Below the pieces are notes generated by a model. It did not search any database, was not told the origin of the DNA, and saw only the letters and a program-made list of their open reading frames with translations. A DNA stretch of 64,000 bases from Candidatus Palauibacter polyketidifaciens. GTDB lineage: Bacteria > Gemmatimonadota > Gemmatimonadetes > Palauibacterales > Palauibacteraceae. The stretch lies in assembly GCF_947581785.1 (NCBI RefSeq), contig NZ_CANPVO010000019.1, forward strand, positions 1-64,000, given 5' to 3'. This document shows, in pieces, positions 40,854-49,644 of the stretch. Both the position numbers and the translations under genes were made by a program. The first letter of the stretch is position 1. Every line of letters starts with the position of its first letter.

Positions 40854-42719
40854 CTACGGGGCGCCGCGCTCGTGGACGACGCGGCCACCGACGATCGTGT
40901 ACAGCGCCTCGGCCTCGAGGAGCCGCGCGGGATCGTTCCGGCCGGCCTCGATCAGATCCACGTCGAACACGGCGATGTCCGCCAGCCTGCCCGGCGTCAG
41001 CGTTCCCTTCACGTCCTCCTCGAACGAGGCCCACGCCGGGTTCCGCGTGTAGGCCTCGATCGCCTCCTCGATCGTCAGCCGCTGCTCCGGGAACCACCCC
41101 TCGGCCGGCTCGCCCGCGAGCGTCTGCCGGCTCACCGCCGCGTACAGTCCGTACCGCGGATGGAGGAAGTAGCGGGCCGCGTTCGTCCCGGGACTGTCGC
41201 TCCCGAACACGAGCACCGCCCCCGCGTCCTTCAGCGACCGGAACGCGTAGGCACCGCGGGACCGCCCGCCGATCCTCTCCTCCATCCAGCGCATGTCGTC
41301 CGAGATGTGGTACGGGTTCACCTCCGCCACGAGGTTGAGCTCGCCGAAACGGTGGAAGTCCGCCTCCTCCACGACCTGCGCGTGGATCATCCGCCACCTG
41401 TGGTCCGCTTCGATCATGTCGTGCTCGCTCAACACGGTCTCAAACAGGTCGAGCAGGATCTTCACGGCCTTGTCTCCGATCGCGTGGATGTGGGGCGGGA
41501 GTCCCGTGGGCACCGCCTCCTCCATGAGCCGCTGGAGGTTCCCCTTCGGGAACTCGGCGTAGTTCTGGTCGCGGGTCAGGGAGAGGGCGAGGCCGTCGAT
41601 GCCCTCGGGAAGCATGATCTGACGCACGATCCCGAAGTTGCCGGGCGCATGGTCGTACTGCTCGTAGAACATCGCACTGGAGCCGCCCATGATCCCGTCG
41701 ACCCACGCCTTGTAGCCGATGAAGCGGAGCCAGTCGTCGCCGAAGCCGCGGGTGATCCCGAGCCCGCCGGTGTGCGTCACGTTGTCGAGCGAGGGACGGA
41801 TGTTGATGCGGGCGGTGAGTTCGCCGCGGGCGTGCAGTTCCTGGTAGGCGCGGAACTGCTCGGAGGAGGTGATGTCCTGGATCGTCGTGACGCCGCCCTC
41901 GCGGGCCTCCTGCAGCACGGCGCGGATCTCGGTGAGACGCTGCTCGAACGACTTGGGCGTGATGGCGGCGCGGACGAGGTCGACGGCGGAGCCCCAGAGG
42001 ATGCCCGTGACCCGGCCGTCCTCGTCCTTCGCAATCCTCCCGCGCGGGGGGTCCGGTGTGGCGTCGGTGATGCCCGCCATCTCGAGCGCGAGGCTGTTCG
42101 CGAGGTACATCGAACGGTCGAAGCGGTTGACGAGGACAGGGTGATTCGGGGTCACGTCGTCGATGAGGTCGCGGTGCGGCGTGAACGGCCCGCCGGCACC
42201 CGCATCGCCGGCCTCCGCGGCGCCGTCCTCGCCCTCGCGGCCGGTCGACCCCACCTCCCACTCCTCGTACGCGCCCCAGTCGCCGCGCGTGATCCAGCTG
42301 CCGGGCGCCAGGCGTTCGGCCGCGCGCGCGATCTCCTCGCGGAACCCTTCCGGCTCGTGGACCTCGAGCAAGTTGACGCCCACGATGAGCGCACCCGTGC
42401 TCTCGACGTGGACGTGGCCATCGTTGAAGCCGGGCGAGACGAAGGCGCCATCCAGGTCGATGACCCGCGTGTCCGGGCCCACCAGCGCCTGCGCCTGTGC
42501 GTTCGACCCGACGAGGGCGATGTGCTCGCCACGGACCGCGATCGCCTCCGCGGCGGGCCGAGCCTCGTCGAGCGTGTACACGTCTCCGTTCAGGAGGACG
42601 AGATCCGCCGGCTCGCCGGGACCGCTTCCGCCGCACGCCGCCGCGAATACCGTCGCCGCGCCGAAGACCAGGGTCCGGGCGCAGCAGACGCGGCGCACCG
42701 GGGGATGGATCGCAGACAT
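40854..42719 (-). CDS. YtcJ-type amidohydrolase lipoprotein
   Basis: 621 aa from ATG 42719, chosen because GGAGG lies 6 nt upstream. The lipobox is in TVFAAACGGS. Amidohydrolase_3 motifs: LLNGDVYTLDEARPAAEAIAV, PGFNDGHVHVES (HxH-like), WVDGIMGGSSAMF, PHIHAIGDKAV (metal His), MIHAQVVEEADFHRF, FGSDSPG (Asp), and GRLADIAVFD at the end. YtcJ-like enzymes hydrolyse amide or lactam bonds of unknown substrates. The gene is divergent from the second Nramp-like transporter, and an 18-bp palindrome lies between them. Confidence 0.9.
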   Translation of the reverse strand: MSAIHPPVRRVCCARTLVFGAATVFAAACGGSGPGEPADLVLLNGDVYTLDEARPAAEAIAVRGEHIALVGSNAQAQALVGPDTRVIDLDGAFVSPGFNDGHVHVESTGALIVGVNLLEVHEPEGFREEIARAAERLAPGSWITRGDWGAYEEWEVGSTGREGEDGAAEAGDAGAGGPFTPHRDLIDDVTPNHPVLVNRFDRSMYLANSLALEMAGITDATPDPPRGRIAKDEDGRVTGILWGSAVDLVRAAITPKSFEQRLTEIRAVLQEAREGGVTTIQDITSSEQFRAYQELHARGELTARINIRPSLDNVTHTGGLGITRGFGDDWLRFIGYKAWVDGIMGGSSAMFYEQYDHAPGNFGIVRQIMLPEGIDGLALSLTRDQNYAEFPKGNLQRLMEEAVPTGLPPHIHAIGDKAVKILLDLFETVLSEHDMIEADHRWRMIHAQVVEEADFHRFGELNLVAEVNPYHISDDMRWMEERIGGRSRGAYAFRSLKDAGAVLVFGSDSPGTNAARYFLHPRYGLYAAVSRQTLAGEPAEGWFPEQRLTIEEAIEAYTRNPAWASFEEDVKGTLTPGRLADIAVFDVDLIEAGRNDPARLLEAEALYTIVGGRVVHERGAP

Positions 42720-42760
42720 TCGCACCTCCGCTTCGCTGGGCCGCGCCTGTCCTCAACGGT

Positions 42761-42781
42761 CTGGCAGCCCGTGGCTGCCAG
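42761..42781. promoter_or_regulatory. Stem-loop in the divergent amidohydrolase/Nramp-like region
   Basis: CTGGCAGCC-CGT-GGCTGCCAG is a perfect 9-bp stem with a 3-nt loop, 41 nt upstream of the amidohydrolase ATG. It lies in its probable leader. The role is not evident. Confidence 0.45.
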
Positions 42782-42842
42782 TGACGATAGGTCCGATCCC
42801 GGCGCCTTTCCACTGCGGCTGTTTCCCATCCCGTTTTCGGCC

Positions 42843-42860
42843 ACGTTCCCGCGGGAACGT
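42843..42860. promoter_or_regulatory. 18-bp perfect palindrome, operator candidate
   Basis: ACGTTCCCGCGGGAACGT is fully self-complementary with no spacer. It sits midway in the 264-nt divergent region between the YtcJ-type amidohydrolase and the Nramp-like gene, so one bound dimer could control both. The regulator is not identified. Confidence 0.5.
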
Positions 42861-42983
42861 CTTGAGCCGCGCCCGCGCGCGGATCGCCGACCCTCTCGGC
42901 AGGGGGCGATGTCCCTTGTACCTTCCGTGTCCGGCCTGAAAGGCACCGGCGTGACGCAGTGGTCCCTGAAAGGGAGGCCCGGC

Positions 42984-44483
42984 TTGTCCGATCGCGAAAC
43001 GAAGGCCGACGACGGATTGAATCCGGAGGATTTCACCCTCCCGTCGCTCAGGCCGCGCGATCTGCTCGCTCATTTCGGCCCCGGGCTGATCCTCATGATG
43101 ACGGGGATCGGAACGAGTCACGTCGTGACGGCGCCGACTGCCGGGGGCCGGTTCGCCTACGCCCTCCTCTGGTGCCTGCCCGTCGCCTACATCTTCAAGT
43201 ACTACGGCTTCGAGATGGCCTTCCGGTTCACCAATGCCACCGGGAAGAGTCTGCTCGAGGCCTATGCCACGGCACGCTGGAAGTGGCCGCTCTGGTACGT
43301 GATGGTGACGACGCTCATCCAGTGCGCCATCGGTCAGGCGGGGCGTCTGATCGCCGCGGCGGCCGTCGTCTACTACCTGTTCAGCGAATACCTGGGCCTT
43401 CCCATTCCGCTCGAAGCGTACGCGGCCCTGCTCGGCGTGCTCTCCGTGGGCATCATCCTCCGGGGCAGTTACAAGGCCGTGGAGAACACCACGAAGGCGC
43501 TTGCGGGCGTCCTCGTCCTCTCATCGGTCGCGGTCTACATCGTCCAGCCGGCGCCGCTCGCCGAAATGGGGAACTTCTTCCTCTTCGAGATCCCCGATGG
43601 GTCGTGGCTCGTGATCGCGGGCTTCCTCGGCCTCCTGCCGACCGGCATCGATGTCTCGCTGCAGGCGTCGGAGTGGGGGAAGGCGAAGCGCGCGGGCATG
43701 AGCAAGGTCCGGCCCCACCTCGAGGCGACCGGCGTCGCACCCCGCTTCGACCCCTTCACCTCGCCCGCCTCCGACCTCGCGGTCGATACGGCGCGGCTGT
43801 CCCCGCACGCGCGGGAGTACTGCCGGCGCTGGTTCCGGATCGGGCTCTGGGACTTCCGGACCGGCCACATCATCTCCTTCGTGCTGGCGGCGATCTTCGT
43901 CCTTCTCGCCGCGGTGTGGCTCTATCCGAGTCCGATCGAGGGACGCGCCGTCATGGGAGAGATCGCGGGCATCTTCACGCTCAGCGTGGGACCGTGGATG
44001 ATGATGATCTTCATCCTCGGCGCGCTCGCGGCCACGTACTCCACCGCCTTCAACTACTTCGACGGATGGCCCCGCATCGTCGGCGCCTGTTGCCGGAACC
44101 TCTTCCGCACGACGGCGCGCCTGCACGGGATATCATCCGAGGATCGAGCCGATCCGGAGCGGCGGCGGACCTGGAACTCCGAGTACAACATCTATCGGAT
44201 GACGATGTTCTACTCGCTCATCGCCTCCGTCCTCTACATCGCGTTCGACCCGCGCCCCGTGTTTCTCGTGCTCGTGGCTTCGGCGCTCGCCTTCTTCGTC
44301 GCGCCCGTCATCTACTTCTTCAACCTCTATTTCTGCCTCAAGGTGATCCCGAAGGAGGACGAACTCTTCTACCCGTCCTGGTTCGCACGCTGGTTCGGGG
44401 GGTTGAGCCTGTTCATCTTCACGGGCCTCAGCGTGATCCTGATCTTCGCGCGCGTGTTCCGGATCCCCCTCTTCGGCGCCTGA
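42984..44483 (+). CDS. Divergent Nramp-like transporter 2
   Basis: 499 aa from TTG 42984, which has GGGAGG 6 nt upstream; ATG 42909 and GTG 42951 are in-frame alternatives. About eleven membrane segments follow the soluble N-terminus. HFGPGLILMMTGIGTSHVVT takes the TM1 position, so the DPGN metal motif is missing, as in the copy at 30715-31989, and TM6 reads LGLLPTGIDVSLQ. A cytoplasmic loop of about 60 residues (KVRPHLEATGVAPRF...) splits the middle. The substrate is unknown and may not be a divalent metal. It stops 1 nt before the convergent K+ channel gene, without a terminator. Confidence 0.75.
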   Translation: MSDRETKADDGLNPEDFTLPSLRPRDLLAHFGPGLILMMTGIGTSHVVTAPTAGGRFAYALLWCLPVAYIFKYYGFEMAFRFTNATGKSLLEAYATARWKWPLWYVMVTTLIQCAIGQAGRLIAAAAVVYYLFSEYLGLPIPLEAYAALLGVLSVGIILRGSYKAVENTTKALAGVLVLSSVAVYIVQPAPLAEMGNFFLFEIPDGSWLVIAGFLGLLPTGIDVSLQASEWGKAKRAGMSKVRPHLEATGVAPRFDPFTSPASDLAVDTARLSPHAREYCRRWFRIGLWDFRTGHIISFVLAAIFVLLAAVWLYPSPIEGRAVMGEIAGIFTLSVGPWMMMIFILGALAATYSTAFNYFDGWPRIVGACCRNLFRTTARLHGISSEDRADPERRRTWNSEYNIYRMTMFYSLIASVLYIAFDPRPVFLVLVASALAFFVAPVIYFFNLYFCLKVIPKEDELFYPSWFARWFGGLSLFIFTGLSVILIFARVFRIPLFGA

Positions 44484-44484
44484 C

Positions 44485-45228
44485 TCAACCGTCGCCCTCG
44501 GGCCGCCCGGCCCGCCGCCGCCGATCATCCTCCTCCGCCGCTCGCGACATGCCCGTCGCGACGAGTCCGGCGGGCACCGCCACGATTCCCATCCCGCACA
44601 GCAATATGATGAACGTGAAGATTCTGCCTCCGACCGTGACCGGGTACGCATCTCCGTAGCCCACGGTCGTCAGCGTGACGACCGCCCACCACAGGCTGTG
44701 GAACACGGATTCGAACTTCTCGGGCTGGGCCTCGTGTTCGAAGTGATGGATGCCGAGCGCCGCGATATACAGCAGGACCAGCGTGGCGAAGAGGAACACC
44801 AGCGCCTCGTTGCGCGCGTACTTCACGGCGTTCATCAGTCTCGTGACGGCCGTGCTGTATCGCGCGATCTCGAAGAGCCGGAAGACGCGGAGCAACCGCA
44901 GGCCGCGCACCGCCCGGAGGTCGATGCCGACGGACAGGAGCGAGAGGTAGAACGGAAGAATGGCGACGAGGTCGACGATTCCATAGAAGCTGCGGATGAA
45001 GGACCACTTGTGCTCCGCCGCGATGATCCGCAGGGCGTATTCGATCGTGAAGAGCACGACGATGACGATTTCGCAGACGGCGAGCGCCGACTTCCAGGCG
45101 GGAGGCAACTGGTGGAGGGTGGACAGCGACATCGCCAGGAGGGAGGCGATGATGAGAAAGAAGACGCTCTTGTCGAACCAGCGACCGGACCCCGCGCCCG
45201 AACCCTTCACGACATCGCGTATGCTCAT
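44485..45228 (-). CDS. Voltage-gated-type potassium channel
   Basis: 247 aa from ATG 45228 with GGAG upstream. Six membrane segments are visible. S4 is RAVRGLRLLRVFRLFEIARY, with Arg at every third residue, a voltage-sensor pattern. The pore helix and filter read SLWWAVVTLTTVGYGDAYPV, with the K+-selective TVGYGD. S6 is FIILLCGMGIVAVPAGLVATG. The short C-terminus is charged (EEDDRRRR) with no RCK or cyclic-nucleotide domain. Each chain should form a quarter of a tetramer in the inner membrane. It follows the VOC gene by 17 nt. Confidence 0.92.
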   Translation of the reverse strand: MSIRDVVKGSGAGSGRWFDKSVFFLIIASLLAMSLSTLHQLPPAWKSALAVCEIVIVVLFTIEYALRIIAAEHKWSFIRSFYGIVDLVAILPFYLSLLSVGIDLRAVRGLRLLRVFRLFEIARYSTAVTRLMNAVKYARNEALVFLFATLVLLYIAALGIHHFEHEAQPEKFESVFHSLWWAVVTLTTVGYGDAYPVTVGGRIFTFIILLCGMGIVAVPAGLVATGMSRAAEEDDRRRRAGRPEGDG

Positions 45229-45245
45229 CGGCAACTCCGGGGCCG

Positions 45246-45680
45246 CTATCCGCGCAGTCGCTGCACGAACCACCAGTAGTGACCTTCGAGGTCCCGGACT
45301 TCGTAGCTCCGGTCGGACCAGTAGTCCTCGCCGTAGTCCTGCGTGGCGGGCTCGGTCGTGATCGCGGCGCCGGCGGCCCGCGCCCGCTCGCAGTGAGCGT
45401 CCGCGTCGTCCACGTAGACCATGAGCGACTGCGTGTTCGCGCCATCCGCTCCCCGCGGGGACCGTGGGTAGGTTCGGCCCGGCGTGAGCCCGGCCTGCCC
45501 AACCATGATGAGTCCGCCGTTCAGGGCGAGCTGGGAATGGACGACCTGTCCCTGTTCGTTCTCGATTCTCTCGCGCACCTCGAACCCGAAGGCGTCCGCG
45601 AGCCAATCGATCGCCGCCCCTGCGTCGTCGTAGAACACGGCGGGAGTGATCCTCGGCCAGCCCTTGGGTGGATCGATCAT
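45246..45680 (-). CDS. VOC-superfamily (glyoxalase/bleomycin-resistance-like) protein
   Basis: 144 aa from ATG 45680, with AGGAGG 8 nt upstream. RITPAVFYDDAGAAIDWLADAFGFEV opens the first beta-alpha-beta-beta module, here quoted as VFYDDAGAAIDWLADAFGF, and LMVYVDDADAHCERARAAGA the second; SYEVRDLEGHYWWFVQR closes it. It resembles PhnB/YdeM-like VOC proteins. A His or Glu metal set is only partly visible, so enzymatic and sequestration roles are both possible. Confidence 0.85.
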   Translation of the reverse strand: MIDPPKGWPRITPAVFYDDAGAAIDWLADAFGFEVRERIENEQGQVVHSQLALNGGLIMVGQAGLTPGRTYPRSPRGADGANTQSLMVYVDDADAHCERARAAGAAITTEPATQDYGEDYWSDRSYEVRDLEGHYWWFVQRLRG

Positions 45681-45865
45681 GTGTTCCTCCTGGCGTGTCC
45701 CTCCTGACGGGGCGTGGCAAAGCCGCGCCACGCCATGAGCGGGACTTGCACATCGTCAAGCTCCCGAATCTGATGCAGTCTGCAGTTCGGGGCGACAGCC
45801 CGCAGCCGTCGGGACGTGCCCGCGGCGCGTGGGATGGTTACGTGAATCGTACGAAAGGCGCACGG

Positions 45866-47950
45866 ATGGGAATCCGCGTCGGCGTGGACGTCGGCGGCAC
45901 CTTCACGGATGTGGTCCTGCTGGGAGACGACGGGCGCATGGTGGCCCGCAAGGTCTCGTCCACGCCGGAGGACTACAGCCGCGGTATCGCCGAGGGTGTG
46001 GCCGCCGCGCTCGCCGACTGCGGAGCCGCCCCGGGCGATGTCACCTCGGTGGTCCACGCCACGACCGTCGCCACCAACACCATCCTCGAGCAGAAGGGCG
46101 CGAGGACGGGCCTCATCACGACGCGGGGCTTCCGCGACGTGCTCGAGATGCGGCGGCTGCGCATTCCGGTAATGTACGACCTTCAGTACGAAAAGCCGCC
46201 GCCGCTCGTGCCCCGCCACCTGCGCCGGGAGGTGGACGAACGCCTCGGTCCCGACGGGGCCGTGCGCCGGGAGCTGGATCCGGCGAGTCTGGACGCGGCC
46301 GTCGCGGAACTGCGGCGCGAGGGGGTGGAGGCGGCGGCGGTGAGCCTGCTCCACGCCTATGCGAACCCCGCCCACGAGCGGGAGGTCGCGGCGCATCTGC
46401 GGGAGGCGTTTCCGAACGGCCTCTACATTACCTGCTCTTCCGACATCCTGCCGGAGATCCGGGAGTACGAGCGGACGAGCACCGCCGTCGTGAACGCCTA
46501 CATCGGACCCGTGGTCCAGCGCTACATGGAGACGCTGCTGGACCGGCTGCGGGAGCTGGGCGTCGACTGTCCGGTGCACATCATGCAGTCGAGCGGCGGC
46601 GTCATGTCCGTCGAGGCGGCCGGGCGCAAACCCGCCTGCATGGTGGAATCCGGGCCCGCCGCCGGGGTCATGGCCTGCGCCCGCCTCGCCCGCGGCGCGG
46701 GGCTCGACAACTTGATCTCCTTCGACATGGGCGGCACGACGGCCAAGGCGGCCATGGTCGAAGGCGGCCAGGCGGCCAAGACGACCGAGTTCGAGGTGGG
46801 CGGCGGCATCAACCTGTCGAGCAAGCTGATCAAGGGCGGCGGCTATCCCGTCAAGCTCCCCTTCGTCGACGTCTCGGAGATCGGTGCGGGGGGCGGCAGC
46901 ATCTGCCGGGTCGACGGCGTGGGCCACACGAGCGTGGGCCCGCAGAGCGCCGGCGCCGTACCCGGCCCGGTGTGCTACGACCTGGGCGGAGTGGATCCGA
47001 CGCTTACCGATGCACTGGTCGCCATCGGCTACCTGAACCCGGGTTACCTGGTCGGCGGGAGCCTGCCCCTGAACACGGCGAAGGCGCTTGCCGTCCTCGA
47101 GGAGAAGGTGGCCCGGCCGCTGGACCGCCCCGTGGCGGAGGCCGCTCACGGGGTGCTCGCCCTCGCCTGCTCCACCATGACCCGGGCCGTGAAGGCGGTC
47201 ACGACATACCGCGGACGGGACCCGCGCGATTTCGTGCTTGCGGCCTTCGGCGGCAACGGACCCGTGCTCGGCGTGGAGATCGCCCGCGCGCTGCAGATCC
47301 GCCGGGTCCTGGTGCCGCCGGTGCCCGGCGTGTTCAGCGCCCTGGGCCTTCTCTATTCGGATGCCGAGCAGGAGTTCATCCAGACGGTCATGATCCGGGC
47401 CGAGGGTGCCGATGCGGACGCGGTGGCCGCCGCCTTCGACAGCCTGGAGGCGGAGGCCCGCGCGGCGATGATCGCCGATGGTTTCCCCGCCGAAGCGGTG
47501 ACGGTGGAGCGGCTGGCCGACCTGCGCTACGCGGGGCAGGCGTACGAACTCACGGTCCCCGTCGCCCCCGGCACGCCGGACCTCGAGGCCATGGCGCGTG
47601 CCTTCGACCGTGAGCACGAGCGCACCTACGGGCATCCATCGGAGGGCGACCCCGTGGACCTGGTGAACGTGAAAGTGCTGGCCCGGGTGGCCGTCGACGC
47701 GACCGAGCCGAGCCGCCGACTGCTGCCCGCGCCGCCCGCGACCCTCGGGGCGCCTCGCGACGTCTACTTCGGACCCGCGGACGGCACCCTCGAGACGGCC
47801 GTTGTGGCACGCACCGACCTCACGGGGGACTGGCGCGACGGGCCGGTGATCGTGGAGGAGTACGACGCCACCTGCGTGGTGCCACCCAGCTGCCGGGCGC
47901 GGCTCGACGCCTTCGGCAACATCGACATCGACGTGGACACCCGCCCATGA
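45866..47950 (+). CDS. Hydantoinase/oxoprolinase A subunit (HyuA-like)
   Basis: 694 aa from ATG 45866; GTG 45842 is an in-frame alternative. GVDVGGTFTDVVLLGDDG is the ASKHA phosphate loop of HyuA. Further motifs: VVHATTVATNTILEQKG, MQSSGGVMSVEAA, ESGPAAGVMACARLA, FDMGGTTAKAAMVEGG, VSEIGAGGGSICRVD and AFGGNGPVLGVEIARAL. With HyuB it should hydrolyse a cyclic amide (hydantoin, N-methylhydantoin or 5-oxoproline) with ATP; the sequence does not say which. It overlaps hyuB by 4 nt. Divergent from the VOC gene. Confidence 0.92.
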   Translation: MGIRVGVDVGGTFTDVVLLGDDGRMVARKVSSTPEDYSRGIAEGVAAALADCGAAPGDVTSVVHATTVATNTILEQKGARTGLITTRGFRDVLEMRRLRIPVMYDLQYEKPPPLVPRHLRREVDERLGPDGAVRRELDPASLDAAVAELRREGVEAAAVSLLHAYANPAHEREVAAHLREAFPNGLYITCSSDILPEIREYERTSTAVVNAYIGPVVQRYMETLLDRLRELGVDCPVHIMQSSGGVMSVEAAGRKPACMVESGPAAGVMACARLARGAGLDNLISFDMGGTTAKAAMVEGGQAAKTTEFEVGGGINLSSKLIKGGGYPVKLPFVDVSEIGAGGGSICRVDGVGHTSVGPQSAGAVPGPVCYDLGGVDPTLTDALVAIGYLNPGYLVGGSLPLNTAKALAVLEEKVARPLDRPVAEAAHGVLALACSTMTRAVKAVTTYRGRDPRDFVLAAFGGNGPVLGVEIARALQIRRVLVPPVPGVFSALGLLYSDAEQEFIQTVMIRAEGADADAVAAAFDSLEAEARAAMIADGFPAEAVTVERLADLRYAGQAYELTVPVAPGTPDLEAMARAFDREHERTYGHPSEGDPVDLVNVKVLARVAVDATEPSRRLLPAPPATLGAPRDVYFGPADGTLETAVVARTDLTGDWRDGPVIVEEYDATCVVPPSCRARLDAFGNIDIDVDTRP

Positions 47951-49638
47951 CCCGCGCGCCCATGAGCCGGAAGATCGATCCCATCACCTTCGAGGTCGTG
48001 CGCAACGCGCTCTCGTCGATCGCCGACGAGATGGCGCTCGTCGTCCTGCGGAGCGCCTACTCGCCGGTCGTGCGGGACGCCATGGACTACTCCACGGCCG
48101 TCTGCGACCGCCATGGACAGGTCGTCGCACAGGGGCTGACGCTGGCGGTTCAACTCGGTTCCTTCCCGGACGTCATGGAGGTGTTGCTGCGCGAATTCCG
48201 CGACGACATGGCCCCCGGGGACATCTTCATCTGCAACGATCCCTACGGCTCGGGCGGCCAACACCTGCCCGACCTCTACGTCATCCAACCCCTCTTCGTC
48301 GATGGGGCGGTGCACGGATACGCGGCGACGATGGCTCATCACAGCGACGTCGGCGGCATCGCGCCCGGGAGCGTCGCGATCCACGCGACCGAGATCTACC
48401 AGGAGGGCCTGCGGCTGCCGCTGCTCAAGCTCTACGAGGCGGGGGAACCGGACCGGAAGCTGTTCCGCATCATCGAGAAGAACACCCGCTCCCCCGTCCA
48501 GGTGCTGGGCGACCTGCGGGCCCAGCTCGCGGCGTGCCGCATCGCGGAGCGGGGATTCGGCCAGCTTGTCGACCGATACGGCGTGACGGAGCTGGAGACC
48601 TACCTGGAGGAGCTCCACGACTTCGCCGAAACCCGGATGCGTGCCGAGATCGCGCGCATCCCCGACGGCACCTACCGCTTCGTCGACTGGATCGACGGGG
48701 TGGGGGACGACCCGGAACCGCTCCCCATCGCGGTCACGGTGACGGTGGACGGGGACATGATCGCGCTCGACTTCGCGGGCTCGGCCGGTCAGGTCCTGGC
48801 CGCGATCAACTGCCCGATGGCCATGGTCCGCTCCGCCGCGTACTGCGCCATCCGCTGTCTGGCCACGGACGACGTCCCCAACTGCGAAGGCTACATGCGC
48901 CCGATCCGCATGAGCGCGCCCGCGGGCACGATCGTGAACCCGGTGGAGCCCGCCGCGTGCGCCGCCCGCGGCGTGATCGGCTATCGGGTGTTCGACGCGA
49001 TCATGGGCGCGATCGCCGAAGCCGTGCCGGAACTCGTCATCGCCGGCTGCGAAGGGGGGCCGACGCTGTTCTCGGTGGGCGGCCACCACGAGGGAAAACC
49101 GTTCGTGCTCACCGAAGTCCTCGTCAGTACCTGGGGCGCCCGGGCCGCGCGGGATGGCGTGGAAGGCATCTCCAACCCCGCGGCCAACCTCTCGAACCAG
49201 CCGGTCGAGTTGATCGAGGCGGAATTGCCGCTCGAGGTCACCCGGTACGGACTGGTCCCCGATTCCGGCGGCGCCGGCAAACACCGGGGCGGCCTCGCGT
49301 CGGTGCGGGAGTTCCGCTTCCTCGCCGAGCGCTCCGAATTCACGATCCGCACCGACCGCCGCGACTACCCGCCGTACGGCATCGCCGGCGGCCATCCCGG
49401 CGTACCGTCGGCCAACACGCTGATCGACCGTGACGGCGAGCACGAGGTGCCGACGATGCCCATGAAGAGCTTCATCGCGCGAAGAGGCGACATCTTCCGC
49501 ATGGTCTCCGCGGGCGGCGGCGGCTACGGCGATCCGCGCGAGCGGGACCCGGTCGCCGTGCTGGGGGACGTTCGGGAGGGGAAGCTGACCCGCGCGGCGG
49601 CCCGCGACCTTTACGGCGTCGACATTACAGGCGACTGA
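47947..49638 (+). CDS. Hydantoinase/oxoprolinase B subunit (HyuB-like)
   Basis: 563 aa, overlapping hyuA by 4 nt (ATGA). Family motifs: IDPITFEVVRNALSSIADEM, VLRSAYSPVVRDAMDYSTA, DIFICNDPYGSGGQHLPD, MAHHSDVGGIAPGS, CAARGVIGYRVFDAI, and GGAGKHRGGLASVREF near residue 435. It forms a complex with HyuA. The stop lies 6 nt from the convergent D-aminoacylase gene, whose substrate class (N-substituted amino acids) fits an amino-acid-derivative salvage role (inference). Confidence 0.92.
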   Translation: MTRAPMSRKIDPITFEVVRNALSSIADEMALVVLRSAYSPVVRDAMDYSTAVCDRHGQVVAQGLTLAVQLGSFPDVMEVLLREFRDDMAPGDIFICNDPYGSGGQHLPDLYVIQPLFVDGAVHGYAATMAHHSDVGGIAPGSVAIHATEIYQEGLRLPLLKLYEAGEPDRKLFRIIEKNTRSPVQVLGDLRAQLAACRIAERGFGQLVDRYGVTELETYLEELHDFAETRMRAEIARIPDGTYRFVDWIDGVGDDPEPLPIAVTVTVDGDMIALDFAGSAGQVLAAINCPMAMVRSAAYCAIRCLATDDVPNCEGYMRPIRMSAPAGTIVNPVEPAACAARGVIGYRVFDAIMGAIAEAVPELVIAGCEGGPTLFSVGGHHEGKPFVLTEVLVSTWGARAARDGVEGISNPAANLSNQPVELIEAELPLEVTRYGLVPDSGGAGKHRGGLASVREFRFLAERSEFTIRTDRRDYPPYGIAGGHPGVPSANTLIDRDGEHEVPTMPMKSFIARRGDIFRMVSAGGGGYGDPRERDPVAVLGDVREGKLTRAAARDLYGVDITGD

Positions 49639-49644
49639 GCCGGC

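Noticed and set aside
40542-42983. Upstream extension of the Nramp-like frame, giving 1313 codons
   Set aside because: The first 800 codons are antisense to VapB and the amidohydrolase and are His/Arg/Val-rich. The membrane protein begins near 42984.
45677-47635. 652-codon minus-strand open frame
   Set aside because: Antisense to hyuA, whose ASKHA motifs are unambiguous.
47764-49443. 559-codon minus-strand open frame
   Set aside because: Antisense to hyuB. It is an Asp/Arg/His/Val-rich shadow of GC-biased codons.
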